Origin: Nostoc sp. MS1
Lineage (GTDB): Bacteria; Cyanobacteriota; Cyanobacteriia; Cyanobacteriales; Nostocaceae
Assembly (NCBI RefSeq): GCF_019976755.1
Contig: NZ_AP023442.1
Location: 62,001 to 126,000, forward strand
Length of the DNA: 64,000 nt
Reading direction: 5' to 3'
Part shown: in pieces, positions 26,532-35,378 of the stretch
Layout of the letters: every line of letters begins with the position of its first letter
Position numbering within the stretch: position 1 is the stretch's first letter
Position numbers and translations under genes: made by a program
The notes under the pieces: generated by a model
Databases searched by the model: none
What the model was told of the DNA's origin: nothing
Seen by the model: the letters and a program-made list of their open reading frames with translations, nothing else

Positions 26532-27146
26532 TTAAGCTTTAACTAAAATTTCTTCATCACTCGCATCAAACATATCCGCTTGATCTCCCCAACAGTCCCA
26601 GCCGTCCCTAGACTCTCGTGCGAACATCTCCAGCTTGGTCATCTCTGGACACAGCTTCTCTACAAGTTCAAAAAATTCTGGGGGTTTGCGGGAATGCTCA
26701 CGTCGAGGCGCGTGTAGGATAGTGGATTGATTAGTAAGCGTTGGCGTTCCGCCCGTCGTAGACGTTCGCCCTGCAAAAGCCCTGACATCGCCACGCACAG
26801 CCAACGCGCAATGTTCGGTGCAATTCCGCAGCCAGTGGCCAGTGCCAATATGTGGAGTTCCCAGCTTCGTAATCTTTTGCCAAGTCAGAATAGTTTTGAG
26901 GTTGAAACCCCAAGTCTGCAAGCATTGTGCAGCTTCGAGCATATGATTATTAGTGAACCAAAGCCACAAAACACAACCACTCTTGTCGCATAAGTCGGGA
27001 ATGGGCAGCGCCAGGATTTCAGGAGTTGGCATAGGTCTGTAGGGAATGCGATTGCGGTGGGTCTTATCGTTAGTGCGGAGTCTGTAGAACCAGGGAGGGT
27101 CTATAACTATGCACTGATACTGTCCTTGTAGAGTGGAGATTCTCAT
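26532..27146 (-). CDS. MT-A70 family adenine methyltransferase
   Basis: The 204-residue protein has the catalytic DPPW (residues 16-19 in CIVIDPPWFYR), followed by CVLWLWFTNNHMLEA, TILTWQK and APRREHSRKP, all typical of MT-A70 N6-adenine methyltransferases of phages and plasmids. Between FAGR and NQSTILHA the protein carries TSTTGGTPTLT, encoded by a Nostoc dispersed repeat at 26738-26770; this in-frame insertion is close to the conserved HSRKP element and could affect activity. It follows a small gene at 27149-27346 by 2 bases. Confidence 0.87.
   Translation of the reverse strand: MRISTLQGQYQCIVIDPPWFYRLRTNDKTHRNRIPYRPMPTPEILALPIPDLCDKSGCVLWLWFTNNHMLEAAQCLQTWGFNLKTILTWQKITKLGTPHIGTGHWLRNCTEHCALAVRGDVRAFAGRTSTTGGTPTLTNQSTILHAPRREHSRKPPEFFELVEKLCPEMTKLEMFARESRDGWDCWGDQADMFDASDEEILVKA
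26738..26770. repeat. Small dispersed repeat inside the MT-A70 gene
   Basis: GCGTTGGCGTTCCGCCCGTC and the following GTAGACGTTCGCC belong to the same Nostoc repeat type as 19113-19141. The insertion keeps the reading frame. Confidence 0.6.
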
Positions 27147-27148
27147 AT

Positions 27149-27346
27149 TTACTCCTGTGGTGTTTTCACTATTTGAGCGTTGATTGATTCAAAATCTACT
27201 TGAAAAATGTTTAAATCAGGAGTTAATTCCCCAGAGTTGTAGCGGTCAGTGATGTATTGTTTGATGGCATCTGCTGACATACCATCAGGAATATAAATGT
27301 GAGCCTCTTGGTAAACTTTTTCTACTACTTGAACTATGACTTTCAT
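27149..27346 (-). CDS. Small hypothetical protein
   Basis: The 65-residue product (MKVIVQVVEKVYQEAHIYIP, AIKQYITDRYNSGELTPDLN) alternates beta and alpha segments and looks like a small folded protein. It starts 2 bases upstream of the MT-A70 gene, so it is part of the operon. Function unknown. Confidence 0.55.
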   Translation of the reverse strand: MKVIVQVVEKVYQEAHIYIPDGMSADAIKQYITDRYNSGELTPDLNIFQVDFESINAQIVKTPQE

Positions 27347-27415
27347 TTTGATTTCTCCTGACTTGTTAGCTGTTAGCTGATCACTGATGACTATGAAATA
27401 CGCTTTTACTCTTAA

Positions 27416-27706
27416 CTAGGTTGTATGTTCATCTTCTTTAGATATTCCTTCCCAAAAATGTTCAATGAAATAATAAGCTTGTTCCAAAACTTGAGGCAGT
27501 AAAAATAAGTGAACTTCCCACACAGCTATGACACCACCAGCAAAACATTCTGCAAGTTCAATCCGAATCAATTCTGGTAAACGACTTTCCAAGAATTTCA
27601 AAGAATAATCGTCATTTTCTGGTAGGTGAACAAAAAAGTATTCATCATACATTGCAAAAGCTTCCAGTCCATATTTCTCTGCCACGGTCTTTCGTAAACT
27701 GTTCAT
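27416..27706 (-). CDS. Small hypothetical protein
   Basis: The 96-residue product contains a long, mostly hydrophobic helix-forming centre (ELIRIELAECFAGGVIAVWE, VHLFLLPQVLEQAYYFIEHF) and acidic ends. I do not recognise it. It lies 9 bases downstream of the antirepressor-like gene at 27716-28546. Confidence 0.5.
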   Translation of the reverse strand: MNSLRKTVAEKYGLEAFAMYDEYFFVHLPENDDYSLKFLESRLPELIRIELAECFAGGVIAVWEVHLFLLPQVLEQAYYFIEHFWEGISKEDEHTT

Positions 27707-27715
27707 AATCGTGAC

Positions 27716-28546
27716 TCACCCAGAAATGACTTGTACTATTTGGGGCAACCAGCGCAGTTGGAAGACTGTTTGATTGCACCCCTTCGCCAAAGCAGGAACC
27801 ATTCGCCCCCATTGCTTGCCTTCATCAGTGGGTCGATAGGGAATCTTGCGGTCATCAGTACGGTATTGCAGTCCAGCATTGAGTAGGCATTTGTTGACGG
27901 CTCTGGCTGACATCCCAACTACTTCACCAATTTGCGTTGGGTTTAGATATGCGTCTTCGGCAACATTGGTTTGGGCGATCGCTGTCTTTAGTTCATTGGC
28001 GGCTGGCTTGAGTGCAGGGTTGACGGCAGTGGCGGCGTTAACGGCTAACTGCGCGGTGAGGGATTTGTCTAATCCCGCAAACTCACCAAGCAGCATGGCT
28101 AACTGTGCGGCTTCGTGGGATGGTGCGATGACTTTGGGTGGTTCTGGCTGTGGAGTCGTAGGTTTTATCCAACCCATGATGTCTTGCATCCAGGCGCGAA
28201 CACCGATGGTTTCAAATGCCTCACAAGCTAATTTTGCCTGTTCGCTACACCTTTTCCCCGCTTCATAACCGTAATAGTGAAGTATGGCAGCGACAGCTAA
28301 ATCAGGGATACCAGACTGTGACCAGCTTAAAATGTCAACACCTTCAAAGCCTTTACGGACAAGCTTTTCAACCAATTTAGAGCGAGAAATGTCAACAGCA
28401 GTTTTGAGACTTCTGAATAATCCAGCAGCATCAACATCAGCTAATCTTGCTGTTGCACGAAGACTAGCCCTACCCTGGCCATTGGAGTCAACAGTGATTT
28501 CCTGTTTAATCTGTTCAATGATTTGAGCGATTTCGATTTGTGACAT
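27716..28546 (-). CDS. Phage antirepressor-like protein
   Basis: The 276-residue product opens with a helical dimer-like region (GQGRASLRATARLADVDAAG) and ends with a winged-helix-like region (YLNPTQIGEVVGMSARAVNK, LLNAGLQYRTDDRKIPYRPT). The last part matches the style of the KilA-C/antirepressor C-terminal domain found in phage regulators. It probably binds DNA and controls gene expression in this phage-flavoured cluster. The exact family is uncertain. Confidence 0.6.
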   Translation of the reverse strand: MSQIEIAQIIEQIKQEITVDSNGQGRASLRATARLADVDAAGLFRSLKTAVDISRSKLVEKLVRKGFEGVDILSWSQSGIPDLAVAAILHYYGYEAGKRCSEQAKLACEAFETIGVRAWMQDIMGWIKPTTPQPEPPKVIAPSHEAAQLAMLLGEFAGLDKSLTAQLAVNAATAVNPALKPAANELKTAIAQTNVAEDAYLNPTQIGEVVGMSARAVNKCLLNAGLQYRTDDRKIPYRPTDEGKQWGRMVPALAKGCNQTVFQLRWLPQIVQVISG

Positions 28547-28572
28547 AATCGTTGCTCCAAGTTGAAAAATAC

Positions 28573-29043
28573 TTACAAATGAACTCGGACTAAATCTTTT
28601 TCGCTAACCAACGGGAAACGAATTGGTGAACCTAGCACTGGGGACAAAGCAGGAGATTTGACTTCAACCACATAAAACCAACTGTTATTCACCAACATCA
28701 CACCCAACACCAAGCGCTGTTTTGTGGCGTGGCTGGTGAAACGAAGTATTACGCGATCTCCCACAGCAAAAGTAGGTTTTACCAAGTTGGTAGGTTGTAC
28801 TTGTCCAGTACCAATAATTTCGTGTTTGCCCAGATAGGCAATGTTGCGGTTACTCGCAACTGCATAAACCAACTGGTCGTCTTGCCACACCACTCCACAG
28901 CAGTAACCAAATGTTCCAGTAGCTGTGATATACACTCGTTCCCACAAATCAACCACAACAGAAGGCATTTGTTTACCCCAAGGCGGCGATAAATACCAAT
29001 TCCTTTCAAGAGCAGAGATTACACAATTCATGAGATTACCCAA
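28573..29043 (-). CDS. DUF1392 family protein, copy 2
   Basis: The 156-residue paralogue of 16861-17358. It shares ALERNWYLSPPWGKQMP, GYCCGVVWQDDQLVYAVAS, and VNNSWFYVVEVKSPALSP. DUF1392 is known mainly from Anabaena-type cyanobacteria and has no assigned function. Two diverged copies in one cluster suggest separate partners. It precedes the antirepressor-like gene by 26 bases. The start could be ATG 29043 or ATG 29031. Confidence 0.75.
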   Translation of the reverse strand: MGNLMNCVISALERNWYLSPPWGKQMPSVVVDLWERVYITATGTFGYCCGVVWQDDQLVYAVASNRNIAYLGKHEIIGTGQVQPTNLVKPTFAVGDRVILRFTSHATKQRLVLGVMLVNNSWFYVVEVKSPALSPVLGSPIRFPLVSEKDLVRVHL

Positions 29044-29152
29044 TTAAATGCTTAAACCATTTTTAATGCTTGTACTTACTGCATTAAGATGTAAAAAGTT
29101 AATGAATACTAGCAGTCACCCGAATTAGCACAGACTGTTCGGGTGAGTTTCT

Positions 29153-29350
29153 TTAATCAGCAATCTCTGTGGTAATAGACAATTTCTGATTAGTTTCTAG
29201 CTCATGTTTGAGATAAGACAGAGCAGTTAGAGCGTCACCAATAGTTAAATCTGGCTGATAATTAAGGGACTGAAAATCGGGATGAGCAGCAATTTGAGAA
29301 ACTAAATAGTGAGTGCTTGTGACTAATTCGATCAGGCTGACACCAGACAT
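29153..29350 (-). CDS. Small hypothetical protein
   Basis: The 65-residue product (SLIELVTSTHYLVSQIAAHP, TIGDALTALSYLKHELETNQ) is helical, acidic and cleanly bounded. A run AGGAGCCATTTCC precedes the ATG. Function unknown; part of the leftward cluster. Confidence 0.5.
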   Translation of the reverse strand: MSGVSLIELVTSTHYLVSQIAAHPDFQSLNYQPDLTIGDALTALSYLKHELETNQKLSITTEIAD

Positions 29351-29495
29351 GGAAATGGCTCCTATCTTTTAGATTTGGTGTAGAGAGATGGATAGCACTT
29401 GTTAATGTTTTTTCAAAAACAGACAGGTAAATTTATACTTGAGCATGTAACTAAACAGTCAGGTTGAGGTGGGCTTTTATTACCCACCTATTTCT

Positions 29496-30614
29496 TTACA
29501 CCGCTACTAATGCCCTGCTTTGAGTCTCAGTTTCCATCGGCAACAGCCACTCATGGCTACTGAGTTGATCAAATGGCGCATCCAACTGATCCTCAAAAGA
29601 CGTACCGAGCGATCGCACAGCATCAAACACCGAGTAAGAATACTGCGCTTCACCGGAACAACCTTGGATCACCCACCAGTTTCCATTGGTGCATCCTACT
29701 TGCCCCAACTTGATGCCGTCTTTGTATATGCCGTCATCTAAAATCTCAAACCCGTACTTCTGGCACTCGTTGAAGATATGCACCATGATTCGGTTTTCGG
29801 AAGAAGAAACAGGACAAGGTGTAGGATGCAGAGGGGAAAATTGCTCCTCGTCTTCTTCCTGCACTGGTAACATCCCTTGCTGATAGGCTTGCTTGACGTA
29901 GCTGTGGCATCTGGCTGGTGTTGTGTCACAGAAAATCTCTTGCCCGTTAACCATCACTCGCCAGTAAAGGTTTTGATAATTGTGGTCGTCAAACTCAACG
30001 CTGGCTATGGGTTCCCCCTCAACTACTACCTCTTGGTCGTAGAAAGATATTTCTTGAACTGTAGGAGCTTCTGGTACTTCGGCTGGAGAAAGTGGGTTGA
30101 GTGTTCCATCTAGGTGATGCCAGTTAATGAAGCGGTGGCATTGGGATAAAGTATTGTGGCGGAACTTTTCTTCACCACTCACCATAACCACCCAAGGTTG
30201 AGTCACATGTTCGTGGTCATAGCTGATGTAGGCGATGAGTCTTTTGCCTGCGTACACCTCGAAGTGGTGAGGGTTGATTTCTTGGGTGGTCAGTTCCTCT
30301 GGTGCAATTTCTTCGGCTTGCTGGGCGATGTAGTTCTCTAGTTCGGCTTGTGCTTGCGCTTGCTCATCGGGAGAAGATGCAAGGGTGCTGGGTGCGGGGG
30401 GCAGAGGGGAAAGATTCTCTCCTTGTCTCCCTGCTCCCTGCTCCCCTGCCTTGTAGATGTGTCGGGCTTGGTGTTGGGCGATCGCGTTTATCCAAGCGTT
30501 CTTGGAGTAGCGTTTGGTTATCTCAACTGTGCAGCCGATGTCGCTGTAGATTTGCTTGAGTCCAGCTATGGATTTCAGTTGTAGTTGTTGATGAGAGTAT
30601 ATAACGTGGGTCAT
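29496..30614 (-). CDS. Three-repeat unknown protein, first gene of the leftward cluster
   Basis: The 372-residue product has an N-terminal SAP-like helix pair (LKSIAGLKQIYSDIG, ITKRYSKNAWINAI). It then has two diverged copies of a ~55-residue module (KRLIAYISYDHEHVTQPWVV...LSQCHRFINW and EPIASVEFDDHNYQNLYWRV...PARCHSYVKQ) and a shorter third (IKLGQVGCTNGNWWVIQG). A GA-rich repeat common in Nostoc (30390-30451) is inserted in the N-terminal part (GAGRQGENLSPLPPAPSTL). It is transcribed from the divergent promoter at 30688-30732. A nucleic-acid-binding role is plausible from the SAP-like start. Confidence 0.55.
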   Translation of the reverse strand: MTHVIYSHQQLQLKSIAGLKQIYSDIGCTVEITKRYSKNAWINAIAQHQARHIYKAGEQGAGRQGENLSPLPPAPSTLASSPDEQAQAQAELENYIAQQAEEIAPEELTTQEINPHHFEVYAGKRLIAYISYDHEHVTQPWVVMVSGEEKFRHNTLSQCHRFINWHHLDGTLNPLSPAEVPEAPTVQEISFYDQEVVVEGEPIASVEFDDHNYQNLYWRVMVNGQEIFCDTTPARCHSYVKQAYQQGMLPVQEEDEEQFSPLHPTPCPVSSSENRIMVHIFNECQKYGFEILDDGIYKDGIKLGQVGCTNGNWWVIQGCSGEAQYSYSVFDAVRSLGTSFEDQLDAPFDQLSSHEWLLPMETETQSRALVAV

Positions 30615-30687
30615 AATGGTATTTCCGTAATTGGAACAAGAAAAGCGCTTTAGATTGGTAGTCGGGGCGCTTTTTTTGTATATATAT

Positions 30688-30732
30688 ACTGTATCCTCCC
30701 ACTTGACAAAATGTCAAGTGTCACTCTACAAT
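30688..30732. promoter_or_regulatory. Divergent promoters sharing a perfect 21-bp palindrome
   Basis: The operator CACTTGACA-AAA-TGTCAAGTG (30700-30720) is a perfect inverted repeat. Each arm supplies a TTGACA -35 box. On the plus strand TTGACA (30703-30708) is followed after 18 bases by TACAAT (30727-30732), facing the XRE gene. On the minus strand TTGACA (30717-30712) is followed after 18 bases by TACAGT (30693-30688), facing the large leftward cluster. A repressor bound to the palindrome would shut both promoters. Confidence 0.75.
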
Positions 30733-30775
30733 TTACATAGTTTATATGAAATGCTTGAATAAAGAAGGATTGTTT

Positions 30776-31018
30776 ATGCCTATAGATGTGCAAATAGAAA
30801 GGGTTATACGAGTTGATGCCCCAGGCATCGGAGCGAAAATTAAACAGGCTAGAGAGCGAGATCCACGGTCAGTAGAAGAATTAGCAAAGGCGGCTGATAT
30901 GACTCGTGCTAATTGGTATCGAATTGAGCGTGAAGAAAATGATGTTCTGCCAGAAGCAACACTCCGTAAAATCGAAGAAGTTTTGGGCGCGGATTTTGGC
31001 ATCAGTTTTGATAATTAG
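30776..31018 (+). CDS. XRE-family helix-turn-helix regulator
   Basis: ATG 30776 is preferred over the in-frame ATG at 30746 because AAGGA lies eight bases before it. The 80-residue protein is a Cro/CI-type DNA-binding domain: IGAKIKQARERDPRSVEELA, KAADMTRANWYRIEREENDV, LRKIEEVLG. The palindrome lies 56 bases upstream of the start, so autorepression and repression of the divergent cluster are likely. The gene is the best candidate for the master switch of the 16-30 kb region. Confidence 0.85.
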   Translation: MPIDVQIERVIRVDAPGIGAKIKQARERDPRSVEELAKAADMTRANWYRIEREENDVLPEATLRKIEEVLGADFGISFDN

Positions 31019-31114
31019 TCAACATTTATTGCCAGTCTTGTGGTTTGCCCATCTTTCTTAAAGAGTGACCACTTGTGAACACTACACTCGCATCAAACTA
31101 AAAGAGGTAGGCGC

Positions 31115-32008
31115 ATGAACCCCCCACCCCGTAAGCGCAAAGCCACCTCTGCGTCATCTATCAATCCAGAATTACCAAACTCAGACATCTCAACAGAAGA
31201 TACCGCTTCAGCAACTATTGACGTGACGGCGGTTGAAGTACCTGAATTGACACCAGAAGAACAGAGCGATCGCCTGCACCTAGAACGCAAGGTAGAACGG
31301 GCGTTCTTCGAGGCAGGTAAAGCACTCATGGAACTGCGCGATCGCAGACTGTACCGTTCCACTCACCGGACGTTTGAAGAATACTGCCGCGATCGCTTCG
31401 GGCATAATCGCCGCCAGTCTTATCTTTTAATGGATGCGGCTGCTGTTTTTGATAACTTGGCTGAAAAATGTGATCGTTCCGATCACATTTTGCCAACTAA
31501 TGAGTGGCAAGTTAGACCATTGACAAAGCTTGACCCAGATATTCAGCCTGAAGCATGGCAACAAGCTGTAGAGTTTGCCAAAGGTAAAGTACCATCTCAT
31601 CGTATCGTTAAAGATGCAGTGCAGAAGATAATGGAACGCACGCAAGTACCCAACAGCTATCAGCTTGGCGAAGTATGCCAAATCCTTGTCAAAGATAATC
31701 CCGAACTCAGAGGTATGGGCGGCTGTTGGGCAATTGTTACTTACGTGGGGGACTTCAGTTGCACAGTCAAAACTTGGAATGGCGAAGTGACGGTTGGGGT
31801 GCAGCACCTCAAGTCTTTCGATTATTTGCCTGCGGAATGTCAGCAGATGCAGGGGGTGTGTGATCGCATTACACGGTTACGGGGTTGTGAGAACTTGGAA
31901 GAGGCAGCCCATGCTGTGCTGAAGCACTTGGGTGAGGTGAAGCGACCGTATTTAACCACTATGGAAGAGAATCTGTTGAGTGTAATAGAGCGAGAATATA
32001 AAAATTGA
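31115..32008 (+). CDS. Plasmid DNA-binding-like protein (RLYRSTH/FEEYCRDRFG family), copy 2
   Basis: The 297-residue paralogue of 6032-6988. It shares DRLHLERKVERAFFEAGKAL, RLYRSTHRTFEEYCRDRFG, LPTNEWQVRPLTKL, GGCWAIVTYVGDFSCTVKTW and a helical C-terminus (RPYLTTMEENLLSVIE). GAGGTAGGCGC lies just before the ATG. The region between helices differs from copy 1. It is transcribed in the same direction as the XRE regulator 96 bases upstream. The recurring ParB-like block suggests a role in plasmid maintenance or regulation, but this is inference. Confidence 0.7.
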   Translation: MNPPPRKRKATSASSINPELPNSDISTEDTASATIDVTAVEVPELTPEEQSDRLHLERKVERAFFEAGKALMELRDRRLYRSTHRTFEEYCRDRFGHNRRQSYLLMDAAAVFDNLAEKCDRSDHILPTNEWQVRPLTKLDPDIQPEAWQQAVEFAKGKVPSHRIVKDAVQKIMERTQVPNSYQLGEVCQILVKDNPELRGMGGCWAIVTYVGDFSCTVKTWNGEVTVGVQHLKSFDYLPAECQQMQGVCDRITRLRGCENLEEAAHAVLKHLGEVKRPYLTTMEENLLSVIEREYKN

Positions 32009-32030
32009 TATGTAAGAACTTTAGCTATAA

Positions 32031-34202
32031 TTACTCTCGTTCTGCTTTCCTGAGTAATTCTTCCATTCCTTCTATGTTCAACTTTAAAAATCTATCTTGT
32101 AAGTTGATAGCACGTTGGATTAGTTGTAGTTCATCCGTATCATCAGCTTCTCGTAAAATTTCGTTTAAAGCTATAATAAGTGGTTGTGTTGGATATATTG
32201 AATAGACACTTATTTCAGTCTCAAATTTTTTTGCTAATTCTTCAATTAGTTCTAATATTTCTATAGGGTTTCTTCTCGATTCATATCCTAACCATTCTAG
32301 AAAACTATCAAAATCAATATTTCTTACAGGTGATTTAAGGGAACTAATAAAGGTAAACGCAAATTCTCTGGTGATATAATTTCTTGTTTCTTCTTGAAAG
32401 CACCTATCAATTAGGGTAATAGTTTCCCCAGATAAACTTCTATTTTGTAAAATTAAAATTAGTCCAGAAATGCACTTTTTAGTATGTTCTTGTAAATGTA
32501 AATTAGCTATAAAAACTTGTGTGGCTCCTTCCCATGCAGGATTATTATTAGTCTTGATTAAAATTTCAAATAGTTGTTGTTGATCAATATGACCAGCCAA
32601 ACTAGCTAATGTTGAAATTCTCCCCCAAATATCACCAGCTTCTTCCATACCTTCATGCAACAACCGATTTAAGTATAGAGCAATTTGATTGAAATTATCT
32701 CTGTAGTTCAAATATAAGAATGTACCACTATATTTCCAAAGTTTTAATTGAGGCTCTTTAAAAATATTTTCCAGTAGTAGCCACCCCAAATTAGGTTTTT
32801 TATATATTAGGTAATGAATCTGCTGAAGGACAGGAATCCGCACATAGATTGCAGAATCACTGGCAATGTGGGGTAGCAATAGCAATAGTAACTCTGGTAC
32901 AGGCTGCTCTTCTTCTAAAAGTCGGTTGCAAAGCGTAATAGCACTGGATGCAGCAATGCCGTGTGTAGAGCTAATTGCTGCGCTAATAATGTCATTGCTA
33001 TGTTTACGAATTTGCCTATCATAAGGATATTTGGTATAAAGCCAGAACAACAATAATGACAAGCGCTTTGCAGATTCTGAATCAACTAAAACATGGCAGC
33101 AAGCTTTTAAGGCTGTGCTAACAATAGAACCATCATTCCAAAGTATCGAATAACGCTCTAACCAATTAAGTAAAGTAGATGCAAGCTTTTCTCCATCAGG
33201 AAGTGGAAAAGACGGTTCCCATTTTTGTCCTGGCTTAACATTTCCGAAGCGATACTCTAAATGGTATGCAATCCCTTCAACGACAGTAGATATATATTCT
33301 TGATGTAAATTTGCTTGAACCATTAAGGAAAATAAGTTTATAAACTTTACAGGGTTTAGGGAACAAGCTTCACGTAATATGCTTTTGATTTCACTAAACC
33401 CACCTATCATATCTCTACTAGCTATGTCTTGAACCCTATGCTTCCCATAGTAGTGTAACAACTGAAAAAGACCCTTAATTGATAGCTTTAGTAAGTCTTG
33501 GGTAGATAAAGGAGGTATGACTAAACCTCCCCAACTGTAAACATTTAGTCTTGGATGATTAGAACCAAAATAGTTTGCCCAATTATCCAAAAATATCTGT
33601 ATTTCTCTCGTTCTAAAAATTGATGGAATCGATAAACATATATCATATAAATTACGATATGCCCAAGGAATACTTCCTTTTTCATTCTTTTCTATTTTAG
33701 AAATTAGAGAAGCAATAAGTGTTTGATTATTTAATTGTGCTGATTCTGAGATTTTAGGATAAGCCATTTGCATTAGTTCGCCTAGTGCATAAATCAGCTT
33801 TTCATGGCAAAAAATATCTTGATCTTCTAGCAGTCTTTCAATACCTAAAATATAAAAATTTAAAAACTGATTCAACAATAAAATACTTCCTACAAATTCA
33901 ATATCAAGCATCAAAAACCAAAATTTAATTGAGGAAGAATAACAAATATTTTCTTTATATGCTTCAATGATGAAGTAGCGAATAGCTACTTCAGAGGATG
34001 TTCGTAATCGTATTTCATTTTGCAGCCACCAATCACTATTATAACGGACACGATGTTTAATAGCTTTTTCTACGCCATCAAGTAATATATTAAGGTTTCT
34101 ACAAGGATAAAAGTCGTGTTTAGTATGCTTTTTATTCCATGATGTATATGGCAAAAAACAATCATACAGACCATTTTCTAATTCATTATGTCTATTAAGA
34201 TT
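32031..34202 (-). pseudogene. 3' half of a split STAND NTPase gene (helical-repeat part)
   Basis: An open frame of 723 codons with no good start: the nominal start is a TTG and the frame continues upstream to the IS630 boundary near 34203. The sequence is almost all helical and leucine-rich (LLNWLERYSILW, ITLCNRLLEEEQPVPELLLL, LIYKKPNLGWLLLENIFKEP), as expected for the sensor repeats of STAND NTPases. Removing 34203-35378 joins it in frame with 35379-37856 into about 1,549 codons. It may now be untranslated. Confidence 0.65.
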
Positions 34203-35378
34203 AAGTAAGTCGTGGAGAAAATTTATAAGTATGTAACAAAGAATTAAGCAGAAGAATAAGAGTTAAATTTTACACGTTGCGTACTGTAGTTTCCCTTTTC
34301 TCCTCTATTTTGAACTCCATCAATGACAGCATAGGCAAGGTCTAATTCATCCTCAAAACTTTGAGAAGCTAGTTCATTTTTTTTCAGGTGTTGCCACTCC
34401 AATTCAATTGGATTCATCTCTGAGCAATATTTAGGTAAAAAGAAGATGTACAAACCCATCTCTTCCCACTTTGTCCATAATTGCTGAACTTCTTTGCACC
34501 GATGTATCGGGCCGTTGTCCTGAACGATGACTCTGATACGACCTGCTTTTTGGGCTTCAAGTGCTTCAAGCTCCATCATTTGAATATAGGATTTGCGTGA
34601 AACGCCACCAATCACTAGACCGTACACAAAACTAATTAGGGGTTGAAGAAACCCAATAATACTTAACCTTCGACCCCGACGCTTACTCTGCTCCAGGCGT
34701 TTTTGCTGACCTCGGAAGTAGTAACTGTAACTGGGTTCACTCCAGGCACAAAACCCTGATTCATCCATATACTTTAAATCGATTTCTCCAGCAGCAGCAG
34801 ATAATTCCAACATCTCTAAGTCTGCCTGTTTGATTTGCTGCAATACTTTGTCTTGCTTTCCTTTGTGGCTTTTTCTAGTTCGCTTCCAAATGACCCCCTT
34901 TTTTTGAGTACCTGCCTTAACCAGTCAGGACTCAATTTCACGGAGCGTTCTTGCTCTAATTTTTGGGCTAATTGAACACTATTATATGTACGTGGTTCTT
35001 GCTCCAAGCATTTTTCTAAGAACGCCATGTCAGCTTCTGCCCACCTTGATTTTCCTCCCCGCCCTGCTTTCTCCCACAGTCCTTCTAGACCTTGTTTTTC
35101 CCATCTATGCAAAACTTCTCTTACTGTTTGGGCAGTCCAGTCAAAGTGATCTGCTATCTTCTCTACGTACCAACCATGTGCGCTTAATCTGATCACTTCG
35201 GCTCGGTCTTTCACTTTCTGGGGTACATCTGCCGTTCTCAGGTTGAACAAAATTTTATCTTGCTTAGGAGTCAGAAATACCCTTAAACGGCTGCCCATAT
35301 CCCTGTTACCTTGGTAGACACATTTATGTATTTACTTATCTTTACACACTTTGGTTTTTTCACCTTGTTCTACTTACT
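34203..35378 (-). mobile_element. IS630-family insertion sequence (about 1,176 bp)
   Basis: Imperfect inverted ends read AGTAAGTCG...GAAAA...AAGTATGTAA on the left and AGTAAGTAG...GAAAA...AAGTGTGTAA on the right. The transposase is of the IS630 type and the length fits. IS630 normally duplicates TA; a clear TA is present only on the left, so the exact boundaries are uncertain by a few bases. It interrupts the STAND NTPase gene. Confidence 0.75.
34244..35298 (-). CDS. IS630 transposase, two overlapping frames
   Basis: The first frame (35298-34816, 160 codons) has the helix-turn-helix part (KDRAEVIRLSAHGWYVEKIA, WTAQTVREVLHRWEKQGLEG). The second (34843-34244, 199 codons) has the DDE core: LKYMDESGF, RIRVIVQDNGPIH, and LPKYCSEMNPIELEWQHLKK. 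The frames overlap near an AAAAAAAGGGGG run at about 34893-34905, a natural place for ribosomal slippage. This two-frame layout is common in cyanobacterial IS630 elements, so the transposase may be active. Confidence 0.88.

Noticed and set aside
30302..30584. Plus-strand frames opposite the three-repeat protein gene
   Set aside because: They arise from the GA-rich repeat and high G+T content of the complementary strand and show no protein pattern.
34203..35378. A TA target duplication for the IS630 element
   Set aside because: TA is seen on the left side only, so I do not claim the duplication; boundaries are given from the imperfect inverted repeats and the in-frame join.
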